Positions 8,555-17,524 are shown, counted from the first letter of the stretch. The stretch: 64,000 nt of DNA from Polynucleobacter sp. MWH-S4W17 (GCF_018687535.1 NZ_CP061295.1:1984001-2048000), one strand, 5' to 3'. Notes: a model not told the origin generated them from the letters alone. A program made the numbers and translations.

Positions 8555-9262
8555 TTAATCAGAAAATTTAGCCAACGCATGCCACCCAAAACTAAGCAGG
8601 GGAAGCATATCTTTAGCAAAACTAGTGACTTCTTTAATTAACTCTTTCGAGCAAATCGTTGATCTGGGCAACTGCTTTCTAATAATCCAACCCTTGAGCT
8701 TGATAGCTCCCTCAATCTCTTTAGGAACATCATTAAAGCCTCTCGGAATTCGGGCCAATGTGTTGGAATAATCCAGCTCATAGCCTTTTCTTTTTAGAGA
8801 CTTCTCAAGAGATAGCCAGGCCTTAGGGTTATCTAAAATCCCCTGCCTGAGTTTTTTGAGATTGTGGGCCTCTGGTTGTAAATAACCCGCAGCACATCTA
8901 CTTCCTAAGGGGTCTAAACGAAAATACAAAACGCCGGGAGAGTGCTTGTCGCCGGTTCTCGTAAAGAGCCCGCTGGCATGCATGTTGTAAGGATGCTTTG
9001 CTTTTGAAAACCGAGCATCTCGATTAATTCTAAAGAGAGATTTTTTAGGATCACCCCACAAGGGCACATCTTTTTTAGAGAGACTCTCAGACAGGGCGTC
9101 TGTAAAGTGCCTCATCGGTTCGCGCACAAATTCTTCATATTCTGAACGATGCTCAGAAAACCAAACCCTAGTTTGATTGTTGGTAAGCTCTTCAAGAAAT
9201 TTGAAAGCTTTCGGACTAAATCCAATAAATTCACTCATTGCATTAAGGGGCGAGGATGGCAA
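8555..9262 (-). CDS. DUF2461 / TIGR02453 family protein
   Basis: 235 residues. The pattern FLEELTNNQTRVWFSEHR at the start, the central KSLFRINRDARFSKAKHPY and LYFRLDP are typical of the TIGR02453 (DUF2461) family, whose function is unknown. The ATG at 9262 lies 2 bases after the upstream gene's stop; an alternative ATG at 9238 (MSEFIG) fits the usual family N-terminus as well. Probably co-transcribed with the upstream periplasmic protein. Confidence 0.82.
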   Translation of the reverse strand: MPSSPLNAMSEFIGFSPKAFKFLEELTNNQTRVWFSEHRSEYEEFVREPMRHFTDALSESLSKKDVPLWGDPKKSLFRINRDARFSKAKHPYNMHASGLFTRTGDKHSPGVLYFRLDPLGSRCAAGYLQPEAHNLKKLRQGILDNPKAWLSLEKSLKRKGYELDYSNTLARIPRGFNDVPKEIEGAIKLKGWIIRKQLPRSTICSKELIKEVTSFAKDMLPLLSFGWHALAKFSD

Positions 9263-9264
9263 GC

Positions 9265-9696
9265 CTAACTCGGTTTTTTAAACCGGTTCTGCTTTTCCTC
9301 AGGACTCATGTTGTCCCATTTAGCTCTTCGTGCTTTTATTTCTGCCTGCTCTTCTGGTGTTAGTCCATCAAAGAAATATTTTTTCTCAGCTTTCATTTTT
9401 TCTTTTTGTTCATGAGTAATGGATCGCCATTGTGCCTTCATTTTTTCCTGAACTAGCTTGCGATCTTCAGGGCTTAAGGCCTTCATTTGATCGCGCCTCT
9501 GATGCCAATACGCTTTGCGCTCTTCTGGTGTTGCCTTCAGCAATGCAGCATCTATTTGCTTCATCTGTTCAAAGCGCTGATCAAAGGTGAGATTGATATT
9601 GGCCAAAGGATTTGGTGGCTCGGGGAGGGCAGCAGCAGCCAAGGAAATTACAGCAACACTAAATAGCGCTCCAACTACCCATTTTTTAGAAATCAT
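9265..9696 (-). CDS. Periplasmic DUF3106-like coiled protein
   Basis: 143 residues with a signal peptide (hydrophobic 5-23, cleavage after AAA). The mature part is highly charged and helical, with repeated units built on TPEERKAYW, SPEDRK, THEQKEK, TPEEQAE and SPEEKQ. This resembles DUF3106 and Spy-like periplasmic helical proteins. Possibly a stress-related chaperone or metal binder, which is inference. It is the first gene left of the most decayed tRNA-like repeat. Confidence 0.6.
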   Translation of the reverse strand: MISKKWVVGALFSVAVISLAAAALPEPPNPLANINLTFDQRFEQMKQIDAALLKATPEERKAYWHQRRDQMKALSPEDRKLVQEKMKAQWRSITHEQKEKMKAEKKYFFDGLTPEEQAEIKARRAKWDNMSPEEKQNRFKKPS

Positions 9697-9731
9697 CGCC
9701 TCATCTCCTGCTGGTTATGAACCATTCTAAT

Positions 9732-9770
9732 CCCGGTCAGGACAGAGTCAACCAGCCACATCTAGTAAGT
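9732..9770 (-). repeat. Heavily decayed tRNA-Phe 3'-end repeat (site N)
   Basis: CCCGGTCAGGACAGAGTCAACCAG aligns, with several changes, to the acceptor and T-arm part of the repeats further right (CCCGGGGCGGAATCGACCAG). It lies a few bases past the SbtA stop codon at 9762, the same position as in better preserved sites. Together with site M it shares CAGGAC-GAG-CA-ACCAG. Probably the oldest surviving boundary of the array. Weak on its own. Confidence 0.4.
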
Positions 9771-10718
9771 TAGACCCGCAATATAAGCGTAAAGTGGAAT
9801 CCCCAAAGTGATATTGAAGGGGAAGGTAATTCCCAACGACATTCCCATATATAAAGCGGGGTTTACTTCTGGAAGTGCGTGTCTTAATACAGCTGGCACA
9901 GCAATATAAGAAGCGCTCGCGGCAAGCACCATCAATAAAACAGTATCTCCCAATGGTAAGCCAAGTAGTTTGCAAAACCCCAGTGCGATTGAGGCATGAA
10001 CCAAAGGGGCACCGATTGCATAAAGCAAAGTAATGGGTGGCTTACCCTTTAATCCCTCAAAGTTCTTAGCCGCCATCAAACCCATATCTAGCAGGAAGAA
10101 GGCCAGCATTCCCTTGAACAAATCGATTGAAAATGGGGCCATTATTCTTTGTCCGCTGTCGCCACTGACTAAGCCAACTATCATCGAACCCAAAAGCAGT
10201 AGTTGTGCGCCATCAGTAAATGACTCATGAAGAATCTTTGACATGCCTGTGGACTGCGTCGAATTAGTAGCTGATGATCTTGCTTTATTCGCCAACAAGA
10301 TTGCCAGAATGATTGCCGGCGACTCCATCAAAGCCATAGCGGCCGCCATGTGTCCACCAAACGCAATCCCATATTGATCAAGTGCTTGTGTCGCAGTAAT
10401 AAACGTAACGGCACTAACCGAACCATAAGTAGCTGCAATGGCGGCTGCATCATAGTTATTGAGTTTGGCTCTTAAAACCATATACCCCATGAGAGGAATG
10501 ATGATTGCCAAAAATACTGCGAGCCCAAGCGCCAAACCTATCTCAAGAGTAAATCCTGATTTATGCAGAGCAAAGCCGCCCTTCAAACCCAACGCCATCA
10601 ATAGATAGAGCGATAAAAACCTAGCAATGGGCTGAGGAATTTCTAAATTGGATTTAACGGCGCCAGCAAAAGCACCAAAGACAAAGAAGAGAATTGCTGG
10701 ATCCAAAAAATTATTCAT
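9762..10718 (-). CDS. SbtA-family sodium-dependent bicarbonate transporter, copy 1
   Basis: 318 residues with about ten membrane helices in two inverted halves. The family signatures AAIAATYGSVSAVTFITA, HESFTDGAQLLLLG and AASASYIAVPAVLRHALPE are present. Known members take up bicarbonate with Na+ into the cytoplasm. A closely similar paralogue lies at 22399-23358 in another block. No PII-like SbtB regulator is visible next to it. Co-directional with the CDF gene upstream. Confidence 0.85.
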   Translation of the reverse strand: MNNFLDPAILFFVFGAFAGAVKSNLEIPQPIARFLSLYLLMALGLKGGFALHKSGFTLEIGLALGLAVFLAIIIPLMGYMVLRAKLNNYDAAAIAATYGSVSAVTFITATQALDQYGIAFGGHMAAAMALMESPAIILAILLANKARSSATNSTQSTGMSKILHESFTDGAQLLLLGSMIVGLVSGDSGQRIMAPFSIDLFKGMLAFFLLDMGLMAAKNFEGLKGKPPITLLYAIGAPLVHASIALGFCKLLGLPLGDTVLLMVLAASASYIAVPAVLRHALPEVNPALYMGMSLGITFPFNITLGIPLYAYIAGLTY

Positions 10719-10774
10719 ATCGATATCTTAGGTAATTTTAGAAGTTCTTGTATTGGCCCCACAGTGCCTGAGGG

Positions 10775-11671
10775 TTATACAGGATCGATATGCGTCATGA
10801 CATTGAGCACCGGCAATTGTTTCTTGATTTCATTGCCCGCGTTTAAAGCAATGTCGTGCCCAACCTTGACGGTGGCATTGGCATCCACATCAATATGGAC
10901 ATCTACCAAAATCATATCGCCCATCTTACGAGTACGCAGATCATGAAAGCCTCTAACGCCATCAGTAGATTTAATGATGTCCTCTATCTGACGATGCTCT
11001 TCCTCCGATACCGCCCTATCCATTAAGTCATGCAGGGCATCCCAACCAAACTTCCAACCCATTTTTGCCACCATTAAGCCAACCACTAAAGCACCAATAG
11101 CGTCAAAGATTGGGTGCCCAAATAGAGCGCCAACAATACCAATAGAAACGACTAATGAAGAAGCTGCGTCAGATCTGGCATGCCAAGCATTAGCTACCAA
11201 CATTGAAGATCGCACACGCTGAGCTACTGCCAGCATGTATCTAAAAAGAAGCTCTTTTGCAACTAAGGAGGCCAATGCAACATACAAAGCTAGGGTTTGA
11301 ATTTGTCCGGCCGCTACTGGATTGATAATCTTTTCCCCGGCTTTAAAAAGCATGCCCGCACCAACAGCCAATAAAGAGATTCCTAAAAATAGAGAGGCAG
11401 CAGTTTCATATCGTTGATGGCCATAGCGGTGATCTTCATCCGCATCTTTAGCGCTATGGTGATTGGCAAAGAGCACTACAAAGTCTGCAACTAAATCTGT
11501 CGCGGAGTGAATGCCATCTGCAATCAAACCCTGAGAGCCAGACGCAATACCTGCAAATACTTGAGAAACTGTCAGGCCGATGTTCACAACGACACTAACC
11601 AATGTGCTCTTCTTCCCGGCCTGTTGTTTGGCAGGCGTTTGTGATTCGTGATCTTCTATTTCTTTATCCAT
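10775..11671 (-). CDS. Cation diffusion facilitator (CDF) family transporter
   Basis: 298 residues with six membrane helices. The first metal motif is GIHSATDLVADF (helix 2); the second is ARSDAASSLVVS (helix 5), giving the HxxxD/DxxxS-type site of CDF exporters. The cytoplasmic C-terminal domain ends with metal-binding HIDVDANATV and NVMTHIDP. It exports divalent cations (Zn, Co, Fe or Mn) by proton antiport; the metal cannot be decided here. Lies 57 bp upstream of the SbtA copy, same strand. Confidence 0.88.
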   Translation of the reverse strand: MDKEIEDHESQTPAKQQAGKKSTLVSVVVNIGLTVSQVFAGIASGSQGLIADGIHSATDLVADFVVLFANHHSAKDADEDHRYGHQRYETAASLFLGISLLAVGAGMLFKAGEKIINPVAAGQIQTLALYVALASLVAKELLFRYMLAVAQRVRSSMLVANAWHARSDAASSLVVSIGIVGALFGHPIFDAIGALVVGLMVAKMGWKFGWDALHDLMDRAVSEEEHRQIEDIIKSTDGVRGFHDLRTRKMGDMILVDVHIDVDANATVKVGHDIALNAGNEIKKQLPVLNVMTHIDPV

Positions 11672-11707
11672 TACCTGATACTAGCAAAGAAGGGGGTGTT
11701 AGTGTCT

Positions 11708-11759
11708 CTTGGTCGCCCAGGACGGAGCCAAACCAGAAGTTCAGAATGATCGATCCTTA
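11708..11759 (-). repeat. Decayed tRNA-Phe 3'-end repeat (site M)
   Basis: CTTGGTCGCCCAGGACGGAG then CCAAACCAG resembles the tRNA 3' end and T-arm of the intact gene at 31624, and ATCGATCCTTA resembles the terminal half-stem of other sites. The DUF1275 stop codon (11741) lies inside it. Left of it, GGGGGTGTTAGTGTCTCTTGG resembles a worn-down terminator tail. Confidence 0.5.
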
Positions 11760-12502
11760 ATTGCAACCCTAATATCTTGATAAATCTGTAAGCCGGCAAT
11801 GAAGATAAGGGAAAGGGATAAGGGCACTACTGAAATATAGCCAACCCTTTTAAAGCTTACCGCACCAATAATTCCACCCACCAAAAACATTCCAAAAATA
11901 AATAGGTGGGTTTTGAGTTTCTCCCTGTTGGCCTTGACATAACCACTCACATTGGCTTCTGGTGACTTATTCCAATAGATCAACTTACCCAACTCAATAC
12001 CTATATCAGTAATGACTCCCGTCATATGTGTAGTTCTTATCTCTGCTCTAGAGGCTTTTGTAACTATGGCGTTTTGTAGGCCCATCACAAAACATAAAAG
12101 AAGAGCAATCGCCGGGACAGTTATAGGCAAGTAGATATTCAAGTTGGCCCCCACCAAACCAAACACTAGTAGCAGGATGGCCTCAACCAACAAGGGCAAA
12201 GCAAACTCACTATGGATTTTTCTTCTATGCCCCCAATTAATAAGAATAGCAGTGGTTGCCGCCCCAAACAGAAACGAGAGCAAAAGCGAGATGCCACCTA
12301 AAACAGAAATAAAATTATTGAGAGCCAGGTCATCGCCAATAGCAGAAATGATGCCACTCATATGAGAGGTATAACGAGCAATCGCTAGAAACCCACCCGC
12401 ATTCACCGCACCCGCTACAAATGCCATATAGGCGCCCAGCTGAACATTAGTCTTATGAGAGCGCTGAGCGCTAGTTAAAAGCTGAATGAACTTAATTGGC
12501 AT
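11741..12502 (-). CDS. DUF1275 (YoaK-like) membrane protein
   Basis: 253 residues with six hydrophobic segments. VAGAVNAGGFLAIARYTSHMSG near the N-terminus, FVMGLQNAIVTKAS and RTTHMTGVITDIG are the diagnostic motifs of the DUF1275 family of inner-membrane proteins. Function unknown. Its stop codon lies within decayed repeat M, so it is the leftmost gene of its block. Confidence 0.85.
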   Translation of the reverse strand: MPIKFIQLLTSAQRSHKTNVQLGAYMAFVAGAVNAGGFLAIARYTSHMSGIISAIGDDLALNNFISVLGGISLLLSFLFGAATTAILINWGHRRKIHSEFALPLLVEAILLLVFGLVGANLNIYLPITVPAIALLLCFVMGLQNAIVTKASRAEIRTTHMTGVITDIGIELGKLIYWNKSPEANVSGYVKANREKLKTHLFIFGMFLVGGIIGAVSFKRVGYISVVPLSLSLIFIAGLQIYQDIRVAIKDRSF

Positions 12503-12578
12503 TGAAACTACATTCTAAGGCCCACACCGATTAATCAGTTGGTGAAGTACCCATTGAGGGGGCGCTCTAACTATTGCT

Positions 12579-13592
12579 TTAGTAATAACTCAGTGGCTCG
12601 GTTTTTCCCCAAAAGATTTTGTAGGAATAAATGGTATATCCAATGATGGTTGGCAGCACAACTATAGCCCCCCAGAATATGACCCATAATGACTCCGTAG
12701 CTGAAGCCGCCTCCCAAATCGTCATTTTGTCTACAACGATGTAAGGGAACATGCTGTAGGCGATTCCTAGAAATGCTAAGACAAAGATGGCTACGCTTAA
12801 AGCAAAAGGAACCCAAACAGGAGCGGGCTTATTCTTCTGCATTTTTAACAAGTTCAAATCGATAAAGATAAAACAAGCCAAAGTCAAAACTGGAAATGGC
12901 AATAAGAAAAAGACATTGGGAAAGTTAAACCACTTTGCCGCAATCTCTGCACTAAAGAATGGTGTTGCCACAGAAATGATCCCAACACCCAGGGCCGTAA
13001 ATAAGAGGCATCTTCTTGCCCAGCCCACCGCCTTTAGCTGTAACTCGCCAGAAGTCTTCATAATCAGCCAGCCAGCCCCCAATAGGGAATATCCAGCAGG
13101 CAGACAAAGCGCCACGATAAAAGAAAATATCCAACCCAAGTATCCGGAGTCAAAACCGATCACCTCTCTACCAACCATAACCCCTTGAGATGCAGCGGCC
13201 AAGAAGCTGCCAAAAAAGAATAGAAAGTTCCAGACTGCCTTCTGACTCAAATGGGCTTTTGCACGAAAGTCAAAAGATACGCCTCGTAAAATTAAACCAG
13301 CCAACATGATGCCTACAGGCAAATAGAGCTCAGTCAAAATAATTCCATGCGCCATTGGAAAGGCAATCAAGAGAACTCCGACTCCGAGCACCAACCAAGT
13401 TTCATTAGCATCCCAAAAAGGACCGATTGATGAAATCATGATGTCTTTTTCTGACTCACTTGCCTGATTCAATAAGATGCCAACGCCTAAGTCATATCCA
13501 TCTAAGACAACGTAAGCAATCATTGCAATGCCCATTGCCGCCAAAAAGAAAAGGGGCAACCAACCAGATGGTTCGTATAAATTAGGAATCAT
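12579..13592 (-). CDS. cydB: Cytochrome bd-type quinol oxidase subunit II (CioB-like)
   Basis: 337 residues, eight to nine membrane helices. The N-terminal AYVVLDGYDLGVGILL and FDFRAK motifs are typical of subunit II. It forms the heterodimeric quinol oxidase with the product of the gene 2 bp upstream. The enzyme oxidises quinol and reduces O2 to water without proton pumping, supporting respiration at low O2 or under stress. The short form fits the cyanide-insensitive (Cio) branch. Confidence 0.92.
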   Translation of the reverse strand: MIPNLYEPSGWLPLFFLAAMGIAMIAYVVLDGYDLGVGILLNQASESEKDIMISSIGPFWDANETWLVLGVGVLLIAFPMAHGIILTELYLPVGIMLAGLILRGVSFDFRAKAHLSQKAVWNFLFFFGSFLAAASQGVMVGREVIGFDSGYLGWIFSFIVALCLPAGYSLLGAGWLIMKTSGELQLKAVGWARRCLLFTALGVGIISVATPFFSAEIAAKWFNFPNVFFLLPFPVLTLACFIFIDLNLLKMQKNKPAPVWVPFALSVAIFVLAFLGIAYSMFPYIVVDKMTIWEAASATESLWVIFWGAIVVLPTIIGYTIYSYKIFWGKTEPLSYY

Positions 13593-13594
13593 TC

Positions 13595-14947
13595 TTATGC
13601 TCCAGCAATACCGTTAGTCAAACCTGGTTTTTGCCCATCAATAATATGTACGGGATTAGCTTGTCTTGCCAAATAAAAAACAACCCAAATATAAGAAACA
13701 ATAAGTCCCAAATACAGAGCAAGGTACATCACGAGCGTACCCAAAACCATATTGGCAGGAACTTTAGTAACTGCGTCAGCAGTTTTTAGTACTCCACTAA
13801 CAAGGTAGGGCTGTCTGCCTATCTCCGTCACATACCAGCCAGCAACTACGCCAACCCAACCAGAAAAAGTCATCACACTGAGAGCCCTTAAGAGCCAGTT
13901 TGGTAGTTCTTTATTTTTTCTTGTGAGATAAAACCCAACGAATGCGGTTAAGAGCATCAACATGCCAATGCCGACCATAATGCGAAAGGCAAAGAAAATG
14001 GGGGCGACTGGTGGAGTTGCACCAGGGAAGGAATCCAAACCCTTCACCTCACCTGCAAATGAGTGTGTCAAATATAAAGATGCGAGCTTTGGAATAGCTA
14101 TTTCGTATTTATTGGCTTTAATACTCTCATCTGGTATCGCAAATAAAACGGCGGGGGCACCTTTTGTTGTCTCCCAAATTCCCTCCATTGCCGCTACCTT
14201 TGCAGGTTGATACTCCAACGTATTTAAGCCATGCGAGTCTCCAAGAACAATTTGCAGTGGAGCTAACACTGCCGCCATAGTCATCGCCAACTTGATCAGC
14301 GCTCGACTGCCAGAAAGATCAATGCCCTTCAAATATCGATAAGAGGAAATGCCTGCAATTAAAAACGTTACCGTCAAAAATGATGCTGTCATCATATGCA
14401 AGAGGCGATACGGCATGGAAGGATTAAAGACAATCTCAATCCAATTAGCTGCATGTGCTTGACCATTAATCATCTCAAACCCTTGCGGGGTTTGCATCCA
14501 AGAATCTAAAGCAATGATCCAAAATGCCGATAGTGATGTACCGAAGGCAACTAAAAATGTAGCGATAGTGTGAGCTCTTTGAGAGACTCTTTTGGAGCCA
14601 AACAACATAATTCCTAAAAAAGTTGCCTCGAGGAAGAATGCCGATAAAACTTCGTAGCCAAGCAAAGGTCCTGCGATATTGCCAACCGTTTGCATATATC
14701 CAGGCCAGTTGGTTCCAAACTGAAAACTCATCGTGATACCACTAACAACCCCCAGGGCAAAAGTTAGAGCGAATATCTTGACCCAGAATTGATAGGCTTG
14801 GCTCCATACTGAGTCGCCAGTTTTATTAAATTTAACTTTGAAATAAAAAAGCACCCATCCCAGTGCAATCGATATTGTTGGGAAAAGAATGTGAAAAGTC
14901 ATATTCGAAGCAAATTGAATTCTGCTCAAAATAAGCGTATCTACCAT
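13595..14947 (-). CDS. cydA: Cytochrome bd-type quinol oxidase subunit I (CioA-like)
   Basis: 450 residues. Subunit I with the N-terminal heme-ligand His (NMTFHILFP), the GEL/GYEV-type acidic site (LLGYEVLSAFFLE), LLHMMTASF with the second heme His, and the quinol-binding GRQPYLVSGVLKT. The Q-loop after LGDSHG is short, which places it in the cyanide-insensitive Cio group rather than E. coli-like CydA. Operon with cydB; the promoter lies in the roughly 240-bp gap to its right. Confidence 0.92.
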   Translation of the reverse strand: MVDTLILSRIQFASNMTFHILFPTISIALGWVLFYFKVKFNKTGDSVWSQAYQFWVKIFALTFALGVVSGITMSFQFGTNWPGYMQTVGNIAGPLLGYEVLSAFFLEATFLGIMLFGSKRVSQRAHTIATFLVAFGTSLSAFWIIALDSWMQTPQGFEMINGQAHAANWIEIVFNPSMPYRLLHMMTASFLTVTFLIAGISSYRYLKGIDLSGSRALIKLAMTMAAVLAPLQIVLGDSHGLNTLEYQPAKVAAMEGIWETTKGAPAVLFAIPDESIKANKYEIAIPKLASLYLTHSFAGEVKGLDSFPGATPPVAPIFFAFRIMVGIGMLMLLTAFVGFYLTRKNKELPNWLLRALSVMTFSGWVGVVAGWYVTEIGRQPYLVSGVLKTADAVTKVPANMVLGTLVMYLALYLGLIVSYIWVVFYLARQANPVHIIDGQKPGLTNGIAGA

Positions 14948-15068
14948 TTTGTTGCCTCTTATTTTTAATGTGCTTTTATTATGCTCTTTACCTTTCTAAC
15001 TTGCTGATGCTGGTTTAATGGGCTTACCTCAGCATCGCATGTCGCTTTAACGATATTGCCTAATATGA

Positions 15069-15091
15069 AAAAACCACCCGAAGGTGGTTTT
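15069..15091 (-). terminator. Terminator of the tRNA-Phe type (site L)
   Basis: AAAACCACC-CGAA-GGTGGTTTT is the same hairpin that follows the intact tRNA-Phe gene at 31594. Here it is followed by TAGTGTCTCC, but the tRNA 3' end itself is no longer recognisable. It closes the block whose last leftward gene is the zinc-ribbon gene stopping at 15185. The stretch 14948-15184 otherwise holds only the cydA promoter region. Confidence 0.7.
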
Positions 15092-15184
15092 AGTGTCTCC
15101 TACATCCTATAACAAGCGCAGCACAAAATTTAAGGCCTCAACCAACATCTGCTAGCCGGCCCCTGTATTGGCATATATCCTTGA

Positions 15185-15490
15185 TTACCAGTACTTAAAA
15201 GGCTTTTCAGCATCTACATCACCGCCTAAAGCCCTCATGCTCGTATTGCAATGCGGACAGGTAAGGCCATCCCACTCAGACAGATGATTACTCGAGTGGC
15301 AACTAGTACAAACCGGTGTCCTACTAATTTCAGTATTAATACTTCCTGGATGAGCCACTGTATAAGCATCAATCGTTGAACAAGATTTACAAACCATCGC
15401 CACCCTAGAAGAGTGAAGACCAACCTCTCTGCCTATGCTACTAATGCATTCAAACTTACAAGAGCGGCACACAAATTTATATCTAGCCAT
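15185..15490 (-). CDS. Zinc-ribbon protein, unknown function
   Basis: 101 residues with four Cys-x-x-Cys knuckles (CRSC, CKSC, CTSC, CPHC) spaced along the chain. This predicts two zinc ribbons, and no other domain is visible. The arrangement recalls the zinc-ribbon tail of the DUF6671 protein at 23374, but this is a separate small protein. Role unknown; zinc ribbons often mediate protein or nucleic-acid contacts. Lies 12 bp downstream of the next gene to the right. Confidence 0.6.
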   Translation of the reverse strand: MARYKFVCRSCKFECISSIGREVGLHSSRVAMVCKSCSTIDAYTVAHPGSINTEISRTPVCTSCHSSNHLSEWDGLTCPHCNTSMRALGGDVDAEKPFKYW

Positions 15491-15502
15491 ACATGTATCT
15501 CG

Positions 15503-16024
15503 CTAATTCTTTTTAGATTGAAGCGCTAATTTCTTCATGCGGGCATCTTGAATAAGCAATTGCCTTTCTTGATTGGCCACTCCAATAGTGATCTTTCTGG
15601 CTATAAGATCCGCATAAACACCATCAATCTTTTTAAAAAAATCTTCGTAAACCGCTTTCTTTTCGGGGCTTAAGCCCTCCAAAGCAATGGGTCGACAGGA
15701 GTTTGCTTCAGCCAAATAATTTGTCAATGCCACAGTTTGCTGATCCGTTAATTTATCTGCGGAACTAAAGAGGGCTTTGGCGTGAGGATTGCTTCTTGTG
15801 ACAGCGATGATTTGACTGTCCGCTAACAACGCATCAGCACTTTGATTGCTGTGAATGATGCAATCATTCAGTCGCTTAGTTACAGACCCCGAGTGATCTG
15901 GTGCTGGAGCCATCATTGGTGATTGTGCCTTAGCAACCTGTACTGGGTTATTGGGTATAACGCTTGTCGCACATCCCCCCAGGAAAGTAACTCCTATCAA
16001 ACTTAACTTAAATATGTTTTTCAT
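15503..16024 (-). CDS. Putative lipoprotein, helical, unknown function
   Basis: 173 residues from the ATG at 16024, chosen because it starts directly with the signal MKNIFKLSL and the lipobox GGCA at about residues 17-20; an in-frame ATG lies 4 codons upstream. The mature part is polar and mostly helical with one conserved-looking NSCRPIAL segment. It lies just after the OmpA-like gene, suggesting an envelope-related operon. Confidence 0.55.
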   Translation of the reverse strand: MKNIFKLSLIGVTFLGGCATSVIPNNPVQVAKAQSPMMAPAPDHSGSVTKRLNDCIIHSNQSADALLADSQIIAVTRSNPHAKALFSSADKLTDQQTVALTNYLAEANSCRPIALEGLSPEKKAVYEDFFKKIDGVYADLIARKITIGVANQERQLLIQDARMKKLALQSKKN

Positions 16025-16039
16025 TGAGTGGCCCATTAG

Positions 16040-16531
16040 TTATTGATAGACAAAATCAGCGCGGCGATTTTCTTTAAATGCCGCCTCTGTCTGAGCTGGG
16101 TTAGCTGGCTTTTCTTTTCCAAAGCTCACCGCCTCTAACTGAGATTCACTGACGCCCTGGGCAAGTAACGCCTTCTTAATGGCTTCTGATCGTTTTTGAC
16201 CTAGGGCAAGGTTGTACTCGGTAGTTCCACGATCGTCGGTATTGCCCTGGATGATCACAAAAGCTTTTTGCTTTTGAAATGCCTTTAAGTAAGAAGCATG
16301 CGCGGAGATTGTTGATGCATATTTTGGGTCTACGGTATAGCTGTCAAACTCAAAATAGATTGAGCGCTTACCATAAACACTAGACTTCGGATCACTAATT
16401 GGATCGTAAGTAGAAGAGCCTCCAGCGTTAACAGTGGTGACGCCATTGGCATCATCTAACTTAACGCTACTGCAAGCGGAAACAAATAAAACCAATAATG
16501 CCAATGGCACTATTTTTACAAATTTAAACAT
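16040..16531 (-). CDS. Pal-like OmpA-domain lipoprotein
   Basis: 163 residues from the ATG at 16531 (MFKFVK), chosen because it begins a lipoprotein signal with lipobox VSAC. The C-terminal OmpA/Pal peptidoglycan-binding domain is clear: YFEFDSYTVDPKY, IIQGNTDDRGTTEYNLALG and RRADF. Such proteins link the outer membrane to peptidoglycan. This copy sits away from any tol genes, so it is probably an extra Pal paralogue and not the housekeeping one. Confidence 0.85.
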   Translation of the reverse strand: MFKFVKIVPLALLVLFVSACSSVKLDDANGVTTVNAGGSSTYDPISDPKSSVYGKRSIYFEFDSYTVDPKYASTISAHASYLKAFQKQKAFVIIQGNTDDRGTTEYNLALGQKRSEAIKKALLAQGVSESQLEAVSFGKEKPANPAQTEAAFKENRRADFVYQ

Positions 16532-16615
16532 GATGAGGTTTCCCCAAACATGGCTACACCTTAGTAGCCAAATAGCAAAGAGGCACGCCACTAAAGCATG
16601 CCCAACCTAAGAAAA

Positions 16616-16975
16616 TTAGGCTATAGCTTTGGGTGGTTTAAACGCTGAGTCGGGAAAGTTTTGCGTCAACAAAACTTCATTTGTCATAGCAAATTGATGC
16701 ATGGTAGTTGATGGAAGAAAAACAGCAATTCCAATCTCGCTAATATTTGCGGTTACATGGCTCATCAGATACATCGTATGAACCTGCTCTTTGTCATCGG
16801 TCGAATCAGAGCTGTTATGTGCTTGCTGTGAAGCTGAGGCATTGTTATAGCTGCCAGCAAGCTCTGCCCGCTCAATTGCAGACTGGATAAAAATAGTTCC
16901 AGCTGCCGCCTTAAATGCAATCAAGAAGAGGCATATCAATAGAACGAGTGTTTTACTACGAAGCAACATGGACAA
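16616..16975 (-). CDS. Hypothetical exported protein
   Basis: 119 residues with a signal-like N-terminus (hydrophobic 8-25, AAAG). The middle is rich in Ser, His and Asp (HNSSDSTDDKEQVH). No family recognised. It lies 85 bp upstream of the Pal-like gene on the same strand. Coding is plausible from its regular codon use and signal peptide only. Confidence 0.45.
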   Translation of the reverse strand: MSMLLRSKTLVLLICLFLIAFKAAAGTIFIQSAIERAELAGSYNNASASQQAHNSSDSTDDKEQVHTMYLMSHVTANISEIGIAVFLPSTTMHQFAMTNEVLLTQNFPDSAFKPPKAIA

Positions 16976-16998
16976 ATTCTATACCTGATTACCAAATT

Positions 16999-17048
16999 TG
17001 TCGTTTTAAACAATGCCTACAAACTGGGCTGAGGATATTTAATCCTAA
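16999..17048 (-). repeat. Right half of array repeat, with degenerate palindrome (site K)
   Basis: AAACTGGGCTGAGGATATTTAATCC (17021-17045) matches the right half of site A (GACTGGGGCCGAGGATGTCTAATCC). The tRNA acceptor half is gone. Left of it lies a half-palindrome TGTCGTTTTAAAC (16999-17011). The BLUF gene stops at 17045, inside the repeat. Confidence 0.55.
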
Positions 17049-17470
17049 TTTTGATCGCCCTTAGCTACTAAGCGCATGATTCTCAATAATTCAACATCAT
17101 GGCTTGGAAGACCATCCAGCAGGCCAACTAGATGCGGAACATCCTTAGCAATTTGATCACCCCCATAAAACCTTAAGGCCCAATTGGGAAACAATCTTTG
17201 GTCAATCTCATCGAGCTCAATTCGATGCAGAACCTTATGACGATAGTCTTTTTGAATTTTTCCCCAAATGAACAAAACATCCTTTCGCTTACCCTCAAGA
17301 ATCTGGGCGAAATGGCCATTCTCGTAGAAAAGAGCCCCCGTAAGCTCATGGTCTAAATTCCACTTTCGGGCAACATCAAACAGATGGACTAGGCTTGAAA
17401 GGCCCATGTCATGAGTTGCTTTGCTGATATAGCTCAGCTCAACCAATTGATTTGGATCGTCAACACTCAC
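17045..17470 (-). CDS. BLUF-domain blue-light sensor
   Basis: 141 residues, a short stand-alone BLUF protein. The FAD-binding and photocycle residues are present: Tyr14 (ELSYISKA), Asn38 (RKWNLDHELTG), Gln56 (FAQILEG) and the Trp in PNWALRF. BLUF domains rearrange the Tyr-Gln hydrogen bonds on blue light and signal through protein contacts. There is no fused output domain, so the partner is unknown. The start is a GTG with GGGAG 5 bases upstream. It is a single-gene block between sites J and K. Confidence 0.9.
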   Translation of the reverse strand: MSVDDPNQLVELSYISKATHDMGLSSLVHLFDVARKWNLDHELTGALFYENGHFAQILEGKRKDVLFIWGKIQKDYRHKVLHRIELDEIDQRLFPNWALRFYGGDQIAKDVPHLVGLLDGLPSHDVELLRIMRLVAKGDQN

Positions 17471-17524
17471 TTATTCTCCCGGCCTATAAAAATAACTATG
17501 AAAACTAAAGCCAGTTTGTTCTTT

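Noticed and set aside
10745..10790. Possible further decayed repeat between SbtA copy 1 and the CDF gene (CTTGTATTGGCCCCACAG)
   Set aside because: Only a few bases fit the tRNA 3' end and the right half is missing; not above chance by eye.
12505..12578. Possible decayed repeat between DUF1275 and cydB (TTGGTGAAGTACCCATTGAG)
   Set aside because: Alignment to the other sites needs too many gaps; no terminator nearby.
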